Positions 47,993-56,466 of a stretch of DNA of 64,000 nt are shown piece after piece. The position numbers and the translations under genes were made by a program. The notes below the pieces were generated by a model that saw only the letters and a list, made by a program, of their open reading frames with translations, ran no database searches and was not told the DNA's origin. The stretch covers positions 1-64,000 of the forward strand of contig SHZF01000013.1 in assembly GCA_009692425.1 (NCBI GenBank), read 5' to 3'. Numbering within the stretch: the stretch's first letter is position 1; the number at the start of each line of letters is the position of its first letter. The stretch comes from Myxococcales bacterium. Lineage in GTDB: Bacteria; Myxococcota_A; UBA9042.

Positions 47993-49672
47993 ATGACGCA
48001 CGAGCGCCCCGTGCAGCAGTCGCCGCCGCCCCGCGGCCCGACACCAGGTCCGCCGCCCGCACCGCCGCCTGCCGCGCGCGCGCCCCGTGTGCGCCCGCGT
48101 CCGATGCTACGCGCCATCGATTGGTCGTCCGGACGGCCACTGAATGGTCGCTACCGCATGCTCCAAAAACTCGGCGAAGGCGGCATGGGCGCGGTGTGGC
48201 TGTGCGAAGACCTGCTGCTGCGCCGCAAGGTGGCGCTGAAGACCCTATTTTCCGACCGCACAGTGACCGAGGAGGACCTCGAGCGGTTTCGCCGCGAGGT
48301 GGCGATTGCGCACGCAGTGAACCACCCCAACGTCGCCCGCACGTACGATCTCGGCGAGGCGCTCGGCACGCATTACCTGACGATGGAATTCCTCGAAGGT
48401 CGCACGCTCGTCGATCGACTGCGCGACGGTCCCGCACTGACGGCGCGCGAGGTGCGCGATCTCGCCGCGCCGCTGTGCAACGGGCTGCGCGCGGCCCATC
48501 GCGCGGGCATCGTGCACCGCGACCTCAAGCCGGCCAACGTCATGCTGGTGCCCGACGAACGCAAGTGCGTCGTGATGGACTTCGGTATCGCACGGGCGAC
48601 CGGAACCGAGGACAGCGCGAGCGAGAACTTCGGGCCGGTGACCAACTTCGAAGTCACGAGCGCCGGGCGCGGGACGCCGACCTACATGGCGCCCGAGCAG
48701 TGGGAGGGCGAGGGGGGCGATGCCCGCACCGACGTCTACGCGCTCGGGGTCATCCTGTTCGTGTGCCTGACGCGACGGGCGCCGTTTCGGGCCGACAGTG
48801 CCGACGGGCTGGCCGACATGCACCGCAGCCAACCCGCGCCGAGCGTGTTGGAGTTTGCGCCGAAGACCGACCGCGACCTCGCCGAGCTGGTGCGGAGGTG
48901 TTTGCAAAAGGAGCCGAGCCGCCGGCCCCAGGACATGGGCGAAGTCCTCGACCGCCTGCAGCGCGGGCAACGGCGGGCCCAGTATGGCCTGCACGTGGCG
49001 CTGACGGTGGTCGCGTCGGCGGTGCTGTTCACGGTGGTCGGGCTGGGGCTGTGGACGGTCGCCAAGCGGGCCATCGTGTGCGAGATGCGGCCGGCCGTGG
49101 CGCGGCTCGCCGAGGTCGTGGCCCTGCAACTCGATGCGCGCGACCTCGACCAGGTGCGCGGCATCCAGGATATCGACACGGTGCCGTTTCGCACCGTGCA
49201 GACCGTCCTGCAGCGCTACCGGGTGCAGAACCCCGACGTGTCGGCGCTGTACACGATGAAGCCAAGCGGCAAGACCAACGAATACGTGTTCGTGGTCGAT
49301 GCGGAGCCGCGCGACCGGGACGAGAACGGCAACGGCCAGATCGACGACGCGGAACGCGGCACGCCGCCCGGCCTGACCTACGACGGCACCGATTCGCCGG
49401 GCATGGCCGAGGTCAAGACCCACGAGGGCCCGACCGCCGACCTCGACTTCGCGACCGATGCCTGGGGCATCAGCTTGTCGGGCTACGCCAGCGTCGCCGG
49501 CCGCGACGGCAAGCGGACGGACTATTTCGTGGGGGCCGACGCCCACAACCGCCAGTTGGAACGCTTGAAGATTGAGCTATTGACGCTTTTCGGCCTGGCG
49601 TGGCTGGTCGTGAGCGTCGGTTTCGCGATCGTGCGGTGGATGGTGGGGCAGCGGCGCAAAGGAACGACGTGA
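47993..49672 (+). CDS. Receptor Ser/Thr protein kinase, paralogue with EF-hand sensor
   Basis: The ATG at 47993 comes 5 bp after the first kinase's stop. The 559-aa protein repeats its partner's plan with a shorter Pro-rich tail: LGEGGMGAVWL, VALKTLF, VHRDLKPANVMLV, DFGIARAT, GTPTYMAPEQW; a transmembrane helix near 335-360; a Cache-like sensor with YTMKPSGKTNEYVFVVDAEP and a second EF-hand loop DENGNGQIDDAE; and a final membrane helix (LTLFGLAWLVVSVGFAIV). The two differ throughout, so the duplication is old. Likely regulated together from one promoter ahead of the first kinase. Targets are unknown. Confidence 0.9.
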   Translation: MTHERPVQQSPPPRGPTPGPPPAPPPAARAPRVRPRPMLRAIDWSSGRPLNGRYRMLQKLGEGGMGAVWLCEDLLLRRKVALKTLFSDRTVTEEDLERFRREVAIAHAVNHPNVARTYDLGEALGTHYLTMEFLEGRTLVDRLRDGPALTAREVRDLAAPLCNGLRAAHRAGIVHRDLKPANVMLVPDERKCVVMDFGIARATGTEDSASENFGPVTNFEVTSAGRGTPTYMAPEQWEGEGGDARTDVYALGVILFVCLTRRAPFRADSADGLADMHRSQPAPSVLEFAPKTDRDLAELVRRCLQKEPSRRPQDMGEVLDRLQRGQRRAQYGLHVALTVVASAVLFTVVGLGLWTVAKRAIVCEMRPAVARLAEVVALQLDARDLDQVRGIQDIDTVPFRTVQTVLQRYRVQNPDVSALYTMKPSGKTNEYVFVVDAEPRDRDENGNGQIDDAERGTPPGLTYDGTDSPGMAEVKTHEGPTADLDFATDAWGISLSGYASVAGRDGKRTDYFVGADAHNRQLERLKIELLTLFGLAWLVVSVGFAIVRWMVGQRRKGTT

Positions 49673-49902
49673 GCGACATCGACGGCGATCCGGCCATCGT
49701 CGCCGCTGGCGATGAATGCGTTGTGGTTTCATGGGTCTAGTGGGCGTCGAAAGAGGCGCGCGATGTGGACAATGCCAAGATCATGGCTGACTAACGCATG
49801 CAGCCGGGCGGCGCGCGGCCGTTTTCCGGACGGCGCTTGATCCTGGGCGGCTCTGCGACCATGCATGACACCGAGCGGTAGAGGGTGTTGCCGTTCACGT
49901 CT

Positions 49903-51348
49903 CTAGCGGCCCGACTCCCGCACCGCCCAAGCATACATCGCGACGGCCGCCGCAACCCCCGCGTTCAGCGACTCCGAGCCGTCCGTCATCGGAATTGCCA
50001 CGGCATGTGCGCGCAGCTCCGGCGGCAGCCCCGGCCCCTCGACGCCCGCCACCAGCAAAAAGTCCGCTGGCCACGCCACGCCCGTCAACGGTTGGCCCTC
50101 GGTCGACAGCGCGATGACCGGCGCCGCCAAGTCTTGCGTTGCCAGTGCCTTGAGCGACGGTCCACGCCACAACCGCATCCGCAGCGCCGCCGTGCCACCT
50201 GCGCGCAGGGCTTTGGGGTGGAAGGGGTGCGCGGCTTCCTCCAACAGCACCACGTCTTCGACACCGAACGCCGCGGCCGAACGCAGCACGGCCCCAACGT
50301 TTTCGGGGTCCTGAAATGGAATCGCCAGCGTGCATCCGACGATGCGGCCGTCCCACACGGGCAGGTCCGGCGCGGCCACCACGAGCAGCGGTTGGCCCGT
50401 GCCCGACGTGTCGAGCGACCGAAATAGCAGCGGCGCCAGCACGGTAACCGCCAGTCCCGGCGGAGCGTCGGTCGGCACCTCGATCGTGCCACGCGGAACC
50501 AGCAGTTCGACGGCGCGGTGGGGAAAGTCGCGCAACGCTTCAGGCACGGTGCGCGCGCCCGCCAGCAGCGCGAGGCCCTCCTTGCGCACCCCGCGGCCTT
50601 GGAGCAGCGACGCCCATCGCTTCATGTCCGGGTTGGCCTCGCTGTCGATGTCCCGGGTCCGCCGGCGTGCGACCTCGGCCGGGTCGTCGAGGCGGCGGAA
50701 CACCACCAGTCGGCGACGGTGGGTCGTGGCCGGGATCGCATAGGCCTCGTCGCGTTCGAGTCGCCACGCCCGCCCGAAATGCTGCGCCGCTTCGACTAGT
50801 TCGTCGTCGCAGTGCGGGCCCTTGAGGAACACGGCCGTCCCGCCCGGTGGCACGAGGTGGCGGGTGCGGGCCAGCGTCACCGGCACTCGCTCCAGCGCGC
50901 GCGTCACGATCCCGCGTACCGGCAGCGGCAGGCCTTGCGTGCCGGCGTGGATCTGGTGGCCGAACACATGGACCTGGGCGCCCAAACCGAGTGCGGCGAC
51001 CGCATCGGTCAGGAACGCCACCCGCCGGTGCCGCCCCTCAGACAGCACGAACGTCGTCTGCGGCCGCGCCAACGCCAATGGAATGCCGGGAAACCCCGCG
51101 CCCGACCCGATGTCGACCACCGGCCCATCGAGAGCGTCGCTTTCGGCCAGCTTCTGCGCCACCAGCAGGCAATCGACGTAGTGCAGGGCGACCATCGTCC
51201 CGAACGCGCGCAGCCGGGTCAGGTCGCCGTCGTCGTTGCGGGCGTGCAGCAACTGGTGGAACGTCCACAACTGGGCGAGCGCCGGCCCGTCGAGCCCCAC
51301 GCCCGCCATACGCAGCATGGCCTCGAGGGTGGCGAAAGAAGGAGTCAT
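49903..51348 (-). CDS. RsmG-TrmH/SpoU fusion: two rRNA/tRNA methyltransferases in one chain
   Basis: The N-terminal half (about 1-215) is RsmG, which makes m7G527 in 16S rRNA: VVDIGSGAGFPGIPLALARP is its SAM-binding motif I, and TRALERV plus GGTAVFLKGPH follow as expected. After a short linker the second half (about 220-481) is a SPOUT methyltransferase of the TrmH/SpoU family, with a substrate-binding part (SEANPDMKRWASLLQGRG) and motifs ENVGAVLRSAAAFGVEDVV, LLVAGVEGPGLP and SESLNAGVAAAVAMY, which make the knotted SAM site. The frame is continuous and both domains keep their motifs. TerC-like gene lies 10 bp upstream on the same strand. The SPOUT target cannot be told. Confidence 0.88.
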   Translation of the reverse strand: MTPSFATLEAMLRMAGVGLDGPALAQLWTFHQLLHARNDDGDLTRLRAFGTMVALHYVDCLLVAQKLAESDALDGPVVDIGSGAGFPGIPLALARPQTTFVLSEGRHRRVAFLTDAVAALGLGAQVHVFGHQIHAGTQGLPLPVRGIVTRALERVPVTLARTRHLVPPGGTAVFLKGPHCDDELVEAAQHFGRAWRLERDEAYAIPATTHRRRLVVFRRLDDPAEVARRRTRDIDSEANPDMKRWASLLQGRGVRKEGLALLAGARTVPEALRDFPHRAVELLVPRGTIEVPTDAPPGLAVTVLAPLLFRSLDTSGTGQPLLVVAAPDLPVWDGRIVGCTLAIPFQDPENVGAVLRSAAAFGVEDVVLLEEAAHPFHPKALRAGGTAALRMRLWRGPSLKALATQDLAAPVIALSTEGQPLTGVAWPADFLLVAGVEGPGLPPELRAHAVAIPMTDGSESLNAGVAAAVAMYAWAVRESGR

Positions 51349-51358
51349 CCGAGGGTCT

Positions 51359-52408
51359 TCACGGGGCGCGGTCGTCTTCGCCGCCGGGCGCTTCTGCCGC
51401 GCCAGCGCCCGCTGTGCCAGACGGGGCCAGGAGGCCAGACGGGCGCAGCAGGGAGGCGGCGACGCCCGTGCCGAGAATCAACCCGATCACGCCCAACGAC
51501 AGCGTCGGGCTGATCTTGACATGATGCGCCAACACCATCTTCACGCCGATGAAGGCGAGCAGCACGACGAGCGCCGGCTTCAGGTAGCGGAACTTGTCGA
51601 GCGCGCCCGCCAATGCAAAAAACAGCGAGCGCAAGCCCAGGATGGCGAAAACATTCGACGTGAACACCAGGAACGGGTCCGTCGTCACCGCAAACACGGC
51701 GGGGATCGAGTCGACGGCGAACAGCACGTCCGTCGTTTCGACGAGCAGCAGCACGAGCATCAGCGGCGTCATCGCCTTGCGCCCATCGGCCAGGATCGTG
51801 AAGAACTTGTTGCCGTCGAACTCCTTGGTCACTGGATAGAACTTGCGCGCGGTGCGGACCGTCCACGAGTCGTGGACATCCATGTGGTCGTCGCCTTGCA
51901 GCGCCATCTTGCCGGCGGTGAATAGCAGGATCGCGCCGAACAGGTACATCGTCCATTCGAACTGGTGGATCAGGACGGCGCCGGCGCCAATCATCGCCGC
52001 GCGCATCAGCAGCGCGCCGAAGATGCCCCAGAACAACACCCGGTGCTGCAACTCACGTGGCACCTTGAACGTCTGCAAGATCAAGGCAATGACGAAAATG
52101 TTGTCGATCGACAGCGAGTACTCGACGACGTAGCCGGTGAGGTAGGCGAAAAAGGCGTCGAGGCCGCGCACCGTTGCCCCGGCATCGAGCCCGAGTTCTT
52201 CGGGGCGACCGCCGAAGCCCGCGATCCGATTTTCGTACAGGAACCACACCGCGCCGCCGAAAACCATCGATACGGCGACCCACACGAGCGTCCAGCGCAG
52301 GGCTTCGCGAAACCCGATGACGTGGTCCTTCTTGTTGAACACGCCGAGGTCCAACGCGAGAAAGCCAATGACCATCAAGAGGAATCCGGCCCAGATTGCA
52401 ATTTCCAT
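51359..52408 (-). CDS. TerC/Alx-family integral membrane protein (probable Mn2+ exporter)
   Basis: Starting at the ATG at 52408 the 349-aa protein has about eight or nine membrane helices with the TerC family motifs: SLSIDNIFVIALIL in the second half of the first repeat and VETTDVLFAVDSIPAVFAVT in the other, each carrying the acidic residues thought to bind metal in the membrane. Alx/TerC relatives export Mn2+ and help metallate secreted proteins. The C-terminal tail is Gly/Ala-rich and acidic. A 44-bp hairpin lies about 130 bp upstream in the untranslated region. RsmG-TrmH follows after 10 bp. Confidence 0.88.
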   Translation of the reverse strand: MEIAIWAGFLLMVIGFLALDLGVFNKKDHVIGFREALRWTLVWVAVSMVFGGAVWFLYENRIAGFGGRPEELGLDAGATVRGLDAFFAYLTGYVVEYSLSIDNIFVIALILQTFKVPRELQHRVLFWGIFGALLMRAAMIGAGAVLIHQFEWTMYLFGAILLFTAGKMALQGDDHMDVHDSWTVRTARKFYPVTKEFDGNKFFTILADGRKAMTPLMLVLLLVETTDVLFAVDSIPAVFAVTTDPFLVFTSNVFAILGLRSLFFALAGALDKFRYLKPALVVLLAFIGVKMVLAHHVKISPTLSLGVIGLILGTGVAASLLRPSGLLAPSGTAGAGAAEAPGGEDDRAP

Positions 52409-52535
52409 GTCCGGCTCCAGGTGCGGGGAACGCCGCGCGGGGAACGCGCACGCAAGGACGCGGCGGTGGGTTTGTAAAGGGCGTGCGGGCAACCCCGATC
52501 CGCCGCCTTCGGCGCATTTCGTCGTTTCCGTCGTT

Positions 52536-52579
52536 GGTTGGCGGTTCGACGTACCCGGTGTACGACTTCACCGCCAACC
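52536..52579. promoter_or_regulatory. 44-bp hairpin between cysH and the terC-like gene
   Basis: GGTTGGCGGT and ACCGCCAACC are perfect 10-bp inverted arms around an inner 5-bp stem CGTAC/GTACG with loop CCGGT. It is far more stable than chance in this region and lies 120 bp after the cysH stop and 128 bp before the terC-like start. There is no T-run, so a simple terminator is unlikely. It may be part of a leader structure or a protein site. I could not match it to the yybP-ykoY manganese riboswitch. Confidence 0.55.
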
Positions 52580-52618
52580 TTCTAGTCCCCTAGAACTGCA
52601 TCCGAATTCGGCGTTCGC

Positions 52619-52669
52619 GCAACGTTGGCTGGTGGATCCTGGGGCAACGTTGCCGGTGGGTTCCTGGCG
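52619..52669. repeat. Imperfect 25-bp tandem repeat downstream of cysH
   Basis: GCAACGTTGGCTGGTGGATC... and GCAACGTTGCCGGTGGGTTC... follow each other with a 25-bp period and agree at about 20 of 26 positions. They lie in the noncoding gap after cysH. No function is evident. Confidence 0.5.
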
Positions 52670-52699
52670 CCGCATTCACGGCCTACGGCTTGCCACGGA

Positions 52700-53509
52700 T
52701 CACGGCTTGGGCGCGTGCAGACCGCATTCCTTGTGCGCGGGCAGTTCCCACCACCAGCGCCCCTCGCGTTCGTGTTGGCCGGGCAGGGTGGCGCGCGTGC
52801 AGGGCTCGCACCCGATGCTGACGAAGCCACGGTGGTGCAGTTCGTTGACGGGGACGTCGGCCCCGCGCAGGTAGGCCCACACCTTCCACGACGGCCATGC
52901 GACGAGCGGGTTCCATTTCCACAGCACCTGGCCCGGCTCAGCGTTGGCGGCATCAATCTGCACGACCGGCACCTCGGCGCGGGTGTCGGGGCTCTGGTCG
53001 CGGCGCTGCCCAGTGATCCAGGCCGGCACGCCCGCGAGAAAGCGGCGCAGTGGGGCGACCTTGCGGATCCCGCAGCATTCCGCGTGGCCGTCTTCGTAAA
53101 AGGAGAACAGGCCACGCCGCCGCACGAGTCCCGCCACCGCATCGGCGTCTGGGAGCACGGCTTCGATGGTGACTCCGTAGCGCGTGCGCACCTGCTCGAT
53201 CAGGCGGTAGGTCTCTGGATGCAGCCGCCCGGTGTCGAGCATGAACACGCGAAATGCCAGCCCTGCGTCGTGCGCCAGAGCGATGAGCGCGACGTCTTCG
53301 GCGCCAGAAAACGCGATGGCGGCCGCGGCACCATGCTCGGCGTGGGCGGCCGCCAGCACCTCGGTCGGGCTCGCGTCCCGCAACCGGCTCGCGCAACTCT
53401 CCACGCGCGCCGCAACGTGTGGGTCGGGAGAGTCGGGCACGGGCAACGTCCGTCGTGGCGGGTGGATGGGCAGAACTCCGACGATAGCAGCCGGCGCCTT
53501 CCTTGCCAA
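52700..53509 (-). CDS. cysH: Assimilatory APS/PAPS reductase
   Basis: The 269-aa protein has the CysH core: [16 protein letters not shown] (PP-loop), [54 protein letters not shown] and [14 protein letters not shown], ending with ECGLH. The CC and CxxC pairs ligand a 4Fe-4S cluster, which points to adenylylsulfate (APS) rather than PAPS as substrate; the C-terminal catalytic Cys is in ECGLH. It makes sulfite for cysteine synthesis. The start is uncertain: the track uses a TTG at 53509, and a GTG before [10 protein letters not shown] would remove 24 residues. It stands alone and is divergent from the NACHT gene. Confidence 0.88.
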   Translation of the reverse strand: MARKAPAAIVGVLPIHPPRRTLPVPDSPDPHVAARVESCASRLRDASPTEVLAAAHAEHGAAAAIAFSGAEDVALIALAHDAGLAFRVFMLDTGRLHPETYRLIEQVRTRYGVTIEAVLPDADAVAGLVRRRGLFSFYEDGHAECCGIRKVAPLRRFLAGVPAWITGQRRDQSPDTRAEVPVVQIDAANAEPGQVLWKWNPLVAWPSWKVWAYLRGADVPVNELHHRGFVSIGCEPCTRATLPGQHEREGRWWWELPAHKECGLHAPKP

Positions 53510-53567
53510 AGCCGGCAGCCCGCTACCATACTAGCCCGGCCGCGCAAGGCGGTCGGGGGAGACGCTT

Positions 53568-55280
53568 ATGTGCCTGAAAAGTCAGTCGCTTGCCGTTTGG
53601 CTTCGCCGACATCGCGGCACAATGCTCGCGCTGGCAGCTTTCGCGGTGGCGATCGGGTGCGGCGGACCCAAGCACCGCGAAGGTGGGCCGGCGGTTGGCG
53701 AGCCCGGCGGCGCCTACGATCTCGCGTGTCAGGCCGCAGCCGCAGACCGCGTCAAGGAGGCGGGCGCTGGCAAGTACGTGCCGGTGGACCTCCACGTCCA
53801 CCAATGGCCGTCCGGCGACGCGAAGCCCATCACGCGCGCCTTCCTGCCGGAAGCAGAGTTTGGCCAAGCCCTCGTTGCGCCGGCGACTCCCGGCACGCGA
53901 CCGCTGCGCAGCGTGCTGGTGCTGGCGCGCGGCGGCACCGGCAAGTCCAAGCTGGCTTGGTCGCTGGAGGCCCAACTATGCGGGGTGGCTGCGGTCGTGA
54001 AGGTGGACCTCAACGCCGACGTGGCCGCGCACGCGAATGCGGTGCCCGATGGCGCCAACGGCGTGGCCCTCGAAATCGCCAAGCGTCTCGCGCTGCCGGC
54101 GTCGGTCGATGGTCACGCGGCGCTGGCCGACGCGCTCGACGGGCGGCCGTGGGTCATGATCCTCGATTCGCTCGACGAAGTGCCCCTGCTCCAGCGCACC
54201 CAGGTCGTGCGCTGGGTCGACGACGTGGTCGTAAAGCACGCGCCGCACGTGCGCGCCATCGTGATGACACGGCCCCCGGTGTTCACCAGCAATTACGGGC
54301 TGGCCACGCTCGACGCCAAGGTCGAGATCCCGCCGCTCGGGTGCGCCGACACCGAGGCGGCCATCGCGCGCGAGGTCACGGACGCCAAGGCGTCGGCGTT
54401 CTTCAAGGAGTTCGCCACGCGCTACGGCTTGGATCGGAAGGTGACGCTTTTCGACCGATGCTCCTACCCGCACATGTCGACCTTCCGCGATCTCGCCGTC
54501 GTCGTCCGCCTGGTGCGCAACTCCGCGTACGACAAGGAGACTCCGGAATTCAAGACGTTCCAGTCGAGCCGGGCCCAGGTGTACACCTATTTCGCGACGG
54601 CCCAGTTGATCAAGGACATGCAGGGCACGTCGCTGCCCGCCGAGTCGCTCCAGGTGGTCGACAGCATGATGGCTTCGTTCGGTCTCGTCGGAGGCGAGCG
54701 CAACCTGCCGTTCACGCTGCCGCGTTGCGTCGCGGCCGTGGCAGGCGACGACCCGGCGCGCAAGCAGCCCCTGTGCGAACGGCTCCTGCAGTCGGCGCTG
54801 TTCCGCCAGAGTCCGGACCCGGGCGTCTGGCAATTCACGAACCAGACCGTTGGCGACCTGTTCCTGGCGCGTTGGCTGGCAGGCGCGATGCAGAAGAGCG
54901 GCAAGGTAGACTGTAGCGTGGTGGCCGCCAAGGCAGACTTGCTCGAGTCGTCCGAGGTCGCCGGCTTCGTCGTCGGCCTGCCGGCGGGTCAGGAATGCCT
55001 GTGGCCGATCGCGCAGGAGTTGTGTCGGCGCTCCGGCTTTGCCCGCAGCGTCGTCGAACAACTCGACCAGGGCCTGCCGTCGGGTCCGCTGCGTGTCGAA
55101 CTCCTCAAAGGCCTGCAGCAAGACCTCAACGGCGCACCCAACGACCCCTGCCTGACCGCGCTGGTCGATGGCCTGCTCAAGACGGTACCGGTGGATGCCC
55201 TCGCCTTGCCCGCGCCGCCGACGCCTGCGGCCGCGCCCGAGCCACCGGCCAAGCCGAAGAAGGGCAAGAAGGGCAAGTGA
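53568..55280 (+). CDS. NACHT-type NTPase with lipoprotein signal peptide
   Basis: The ATG is preceded by GGGGAG at good spacing. The first 35 residues form a basic region, hydrophobic helix and lipobox VAIGCGG, so export and lipid anchoring are predicted. Residues 110-330 resemble a NACHT (STAND) NTPase: Walker A ARGGTGKSK (121-128), Walker B with the NACHT acidic motif VMILDSLDEV (196-205), and sensor-like IVMTRPPVF. Later FTNQTVGDLFLARWLAG resembles the winged-helix end of NACHT modules. The C-terminus is a Pro/Lys tail (KPKKGKKGK). NTPases of this class normally need cytoplasmic ATP, so a lipoprotein version is puzzling. No effector domain is recognised. An SRPBCC gene overlaps its stop. 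Confidence 0.75.
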   Translation: MCLKSQSLAVWLRRHRGTMLALAAFAVAIGCGGPKHREGGPAVGEPGGAYDLACQAAAADRVKEAGAGKYVPVDLHVHQWPSGDAKPITRAFLPEAEFGQALVAPATPGTRPLRSVLVLARGGTGKSKLAWSLEAQLCGVAAVVKVDLNADVAAHANAVPDGANGVALEIAKRLALPASVDGHAALADALDGRPWVMILDSLDEVPLLQRTQVVRWVDDVVVKHAPHVRAIVMTRPPVFTSNYGLATLDAKVEIPPLGCADTEAAIAREVTDAKASAFFKEFATRYGLDRKVTLFDRCSYPHMSTFRDLAVVVRLVRNSAYDKETPEFKTFQSSRAQVYTYFATAQLIKDMQGTSLPAESLQVVDSMMASFGLVGGERNLPFTLPRCVAAVAGDDPARKQPLCERLLQSALFRQSPDPGVWQFTNQTVGDLFLARWLAGAMQKSGKVDCSVVAAKADLLESSEVAGFVVGLPAGQECLWPIAQELCRRSGFARSVVEQLDQGLPSGPLRVELLKGLQQDLNGAPNDPCLTALVDGLLKTVPVDALALPAPPTPAAAPEPPAKPKKGKKGK

Positions 55281-55786
55281 GCGCTCCTCGTCCCGGGGCA
55301 GCGCGACGGCCCGTGGTCGTGCGTCACGCCTTGCCCGCGCCGCCCGAGCGCGTGTTCCGCCTGTTCACCGATGGCGCGGACCTGCAGCGCTGGTTTTGCG
55401 ACGCCATCGACGCGGAGCCGCGCGAGGGAGGCCTCATTCACGCGGCGTGGCAGGACGACGATGGCGGGCCGTGGGACCGGATGGGCCGCTTCGCCGTGTT
55501 CGAGCCCCCGCGGCGGGTGGTGATCGAGTGGCAGGCGATCGACGCGCCAGGGGACCCTGCGGACCCCGCGCAGCCCGCCAGCCTGAAAGACGCCGGCACG
55601 CCCGACCGGCTGCAGGTGGCGATCGTGGGCGACGGCGCGGGTGGCTCGACGGTCACGGTCGTCGCGCCGCTGCCGGTTGCCGACGCCGCCGTGCGCGACG
55701 AGGTGCGAATGGAGGCGGCGCAGGCCGGCTGGGCCCAGACGTTCGAGGCGCTCGCGGCGCTGCTGGCGGCCGACGTGAACCGGTAG
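55277..55786 (+). CDS. SRPBCC/AHSA1-like domain protein
   Basis: The track gives this reading frame only as the tail of a longer shadow ORF (54995-55786). The real start is probably the GTG at 55277, overlapping the NACHT stop (GTGA). The 169-aa product is a single AHSA1-type SRPBCC domain: VVVRHALPAPPERVFRLFTDGADLQRWFC, then FAVFEPPRRVVIEWQA and a long C-terminal helix AGWAQTFEALAALLA. Such domains bind hydrophobic ligands or Hsp90; function here is unknown. Translational coupling suggests a functional link with the NACHT protein. Confidence 0.75.
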   Translation: MSAPRPGAARRPVVVRHALPAPPERVFRLFTDGADLQRWFCDAIDAEPREGGLIHAAWQDDDGGPWDRMGRFAVFEPPRRVVIEWQAIDAPGDPADPAQPASLKDAGTPDRLQVAIVGDGAGGSTVTVVAPLPVADAAVRDEVRMEAAQAGWAQTFEALAALLAADVNR

Positions 55787-55789
55787 CCA

Positions 55790-55920
55790 CGGCACGCGAC
55801 CAGACCTGCAAAACCAACGGCGACTGCCCCGAATCGTGTTGCGGCTCGACGACGCTGGGGCAGTTCCTGTGCGTGTGGAACAAAAATCCGTACAAGACGG
55901 TTTTCTGCTTGGGGATTTGA
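55790..55920 (+). pseudogene. Possible remnant of a Cys-rich secreted protein
   Basis: Directly after the SRPBCC stop, one frame encodes about 43 residues ending TKTNGDCPESCCG-type (read as CKTNGDCPESCCG, then FLCVWNKNPYKTVFCLGI) and a stop. Six cysteines in so short a stretch and the DCPxxCC spacing are like the small Cys-rich modules of myxobacterial lipoproteins, but there is no start codon or signal peptide in frame. A decayed gene end is the best reading; chance is possible. Confidence 0.3.
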
Positions 55921-56031
55921 CCGCAGTGCGGGGCTTGCGGACAATCCAGCCCGCGCTCCCACCGGCATCGGACCGTGGCGGCAGTCTAGTTCCATGTTCG
56001 GCCCTGGGGTTCCCGGGCCAGGAGATAGTTC

Positions 56032-56466
56032 ATGAATCTGATCGATTTTTCGAAGACCCTGAGCCTTGCCATCATCGGAATCGCTGTCGGCGCCGGCGCC
56101 GCGCACGCATCGCCGGACTGTGACGAGCAAGCCAAGGTTGCCGAGAAGGCCGGCTGCGGCGGCAAGGGCGGCTGCGGCGGCAAGGGCGGCTGCGGCGGCA
56201 AGAAGGACGAGGCCAAGCCGGAAGACAAGAAAGACGACAAGGCCGCGAAGAAGGACGACAAGGCTGCGAAGAAGGACGACAAGGCTGCGAAAAAGGACGA
56301 CGGCGTGGCGAAGAAGGACGACGGCGTGGCGAAGAAGGACGACGGCGCGGCGAAGAAGGACGACGGCGTGGCGAAGAAGGACGACGGCGTGGCGAAGAAG
56401 GACGACGGCGTGGCGAAGAAGGACGACAAGGCTGCGCCCGCGCCGGCCCCCGCCGCACCGAAATAA
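56032..56466 (+). CDS. Small secreted low-complexity protein (CGGKG and KKDDGVA repeats)
   Basis: AGGAG precedes the ATG. A 27-residue signal peptide (cleavage near AHA) leads to SPDCDEQAKVAEKAGC, three CGGKGG units, an acidic/basic spacer, and nine heptads of KKDD(K/G)(A/V)A, ending in APAPAPAAPK. The heptads are strongly charged and probably disordered or a highly charged coil. The Cys-Gly-Gly repeats could bind a metal such as copper or zinc. It recalls HvfA/bufferin-like precursors with EGKCG repeats, but no DUF692 or DoxX-type partner gene is adjacent, so this is only a resemblance. A strong terminator follows 43 bp after the stop. 144 aa. Confidence 0.75.
   Translation: MNLIDFSKTLSLAIIGIAVGAGAAHASPDCDEQAKVAEKAGCGGKGGCGGKGGCGGKKDEAKPEDKKDDKAAKKDDKAAKKDDKAAKKDDGVAKKDDGVAKKDDGAAKKDDGVAKKDDGVAKKDDGVAKKDDKAAPAPAPAAPK
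56248..56436. repeat. Nine tandem 21-bp repeats encoding KKDDxxA
   Basis: Nine copies of AAGAAGGACGAC(GGC/AAG)G(T/C)GGCG-type 21-bp units run from 56248 to 56436 in frame. Several inner copies are identical, so the number of copies is likely to vary between strains. Confidence 0.92.

Noticed and set aside
49673-49902. 42-codon plus-strand ORF at 49712-49840 in the gap after the second kinase
   Set aside because: No ribosome site, no recognisable motif and arginine-rich composition like other chance frames. I see no clear terminator or other element in this 230-bp gap.
52409-52580. yybP-ykoY manganese riboswitch ahead of the terC-like gene
   Set aside because: The hairpin is real, but the conserved loop sequences of that riboswitch were not recognised by eye.
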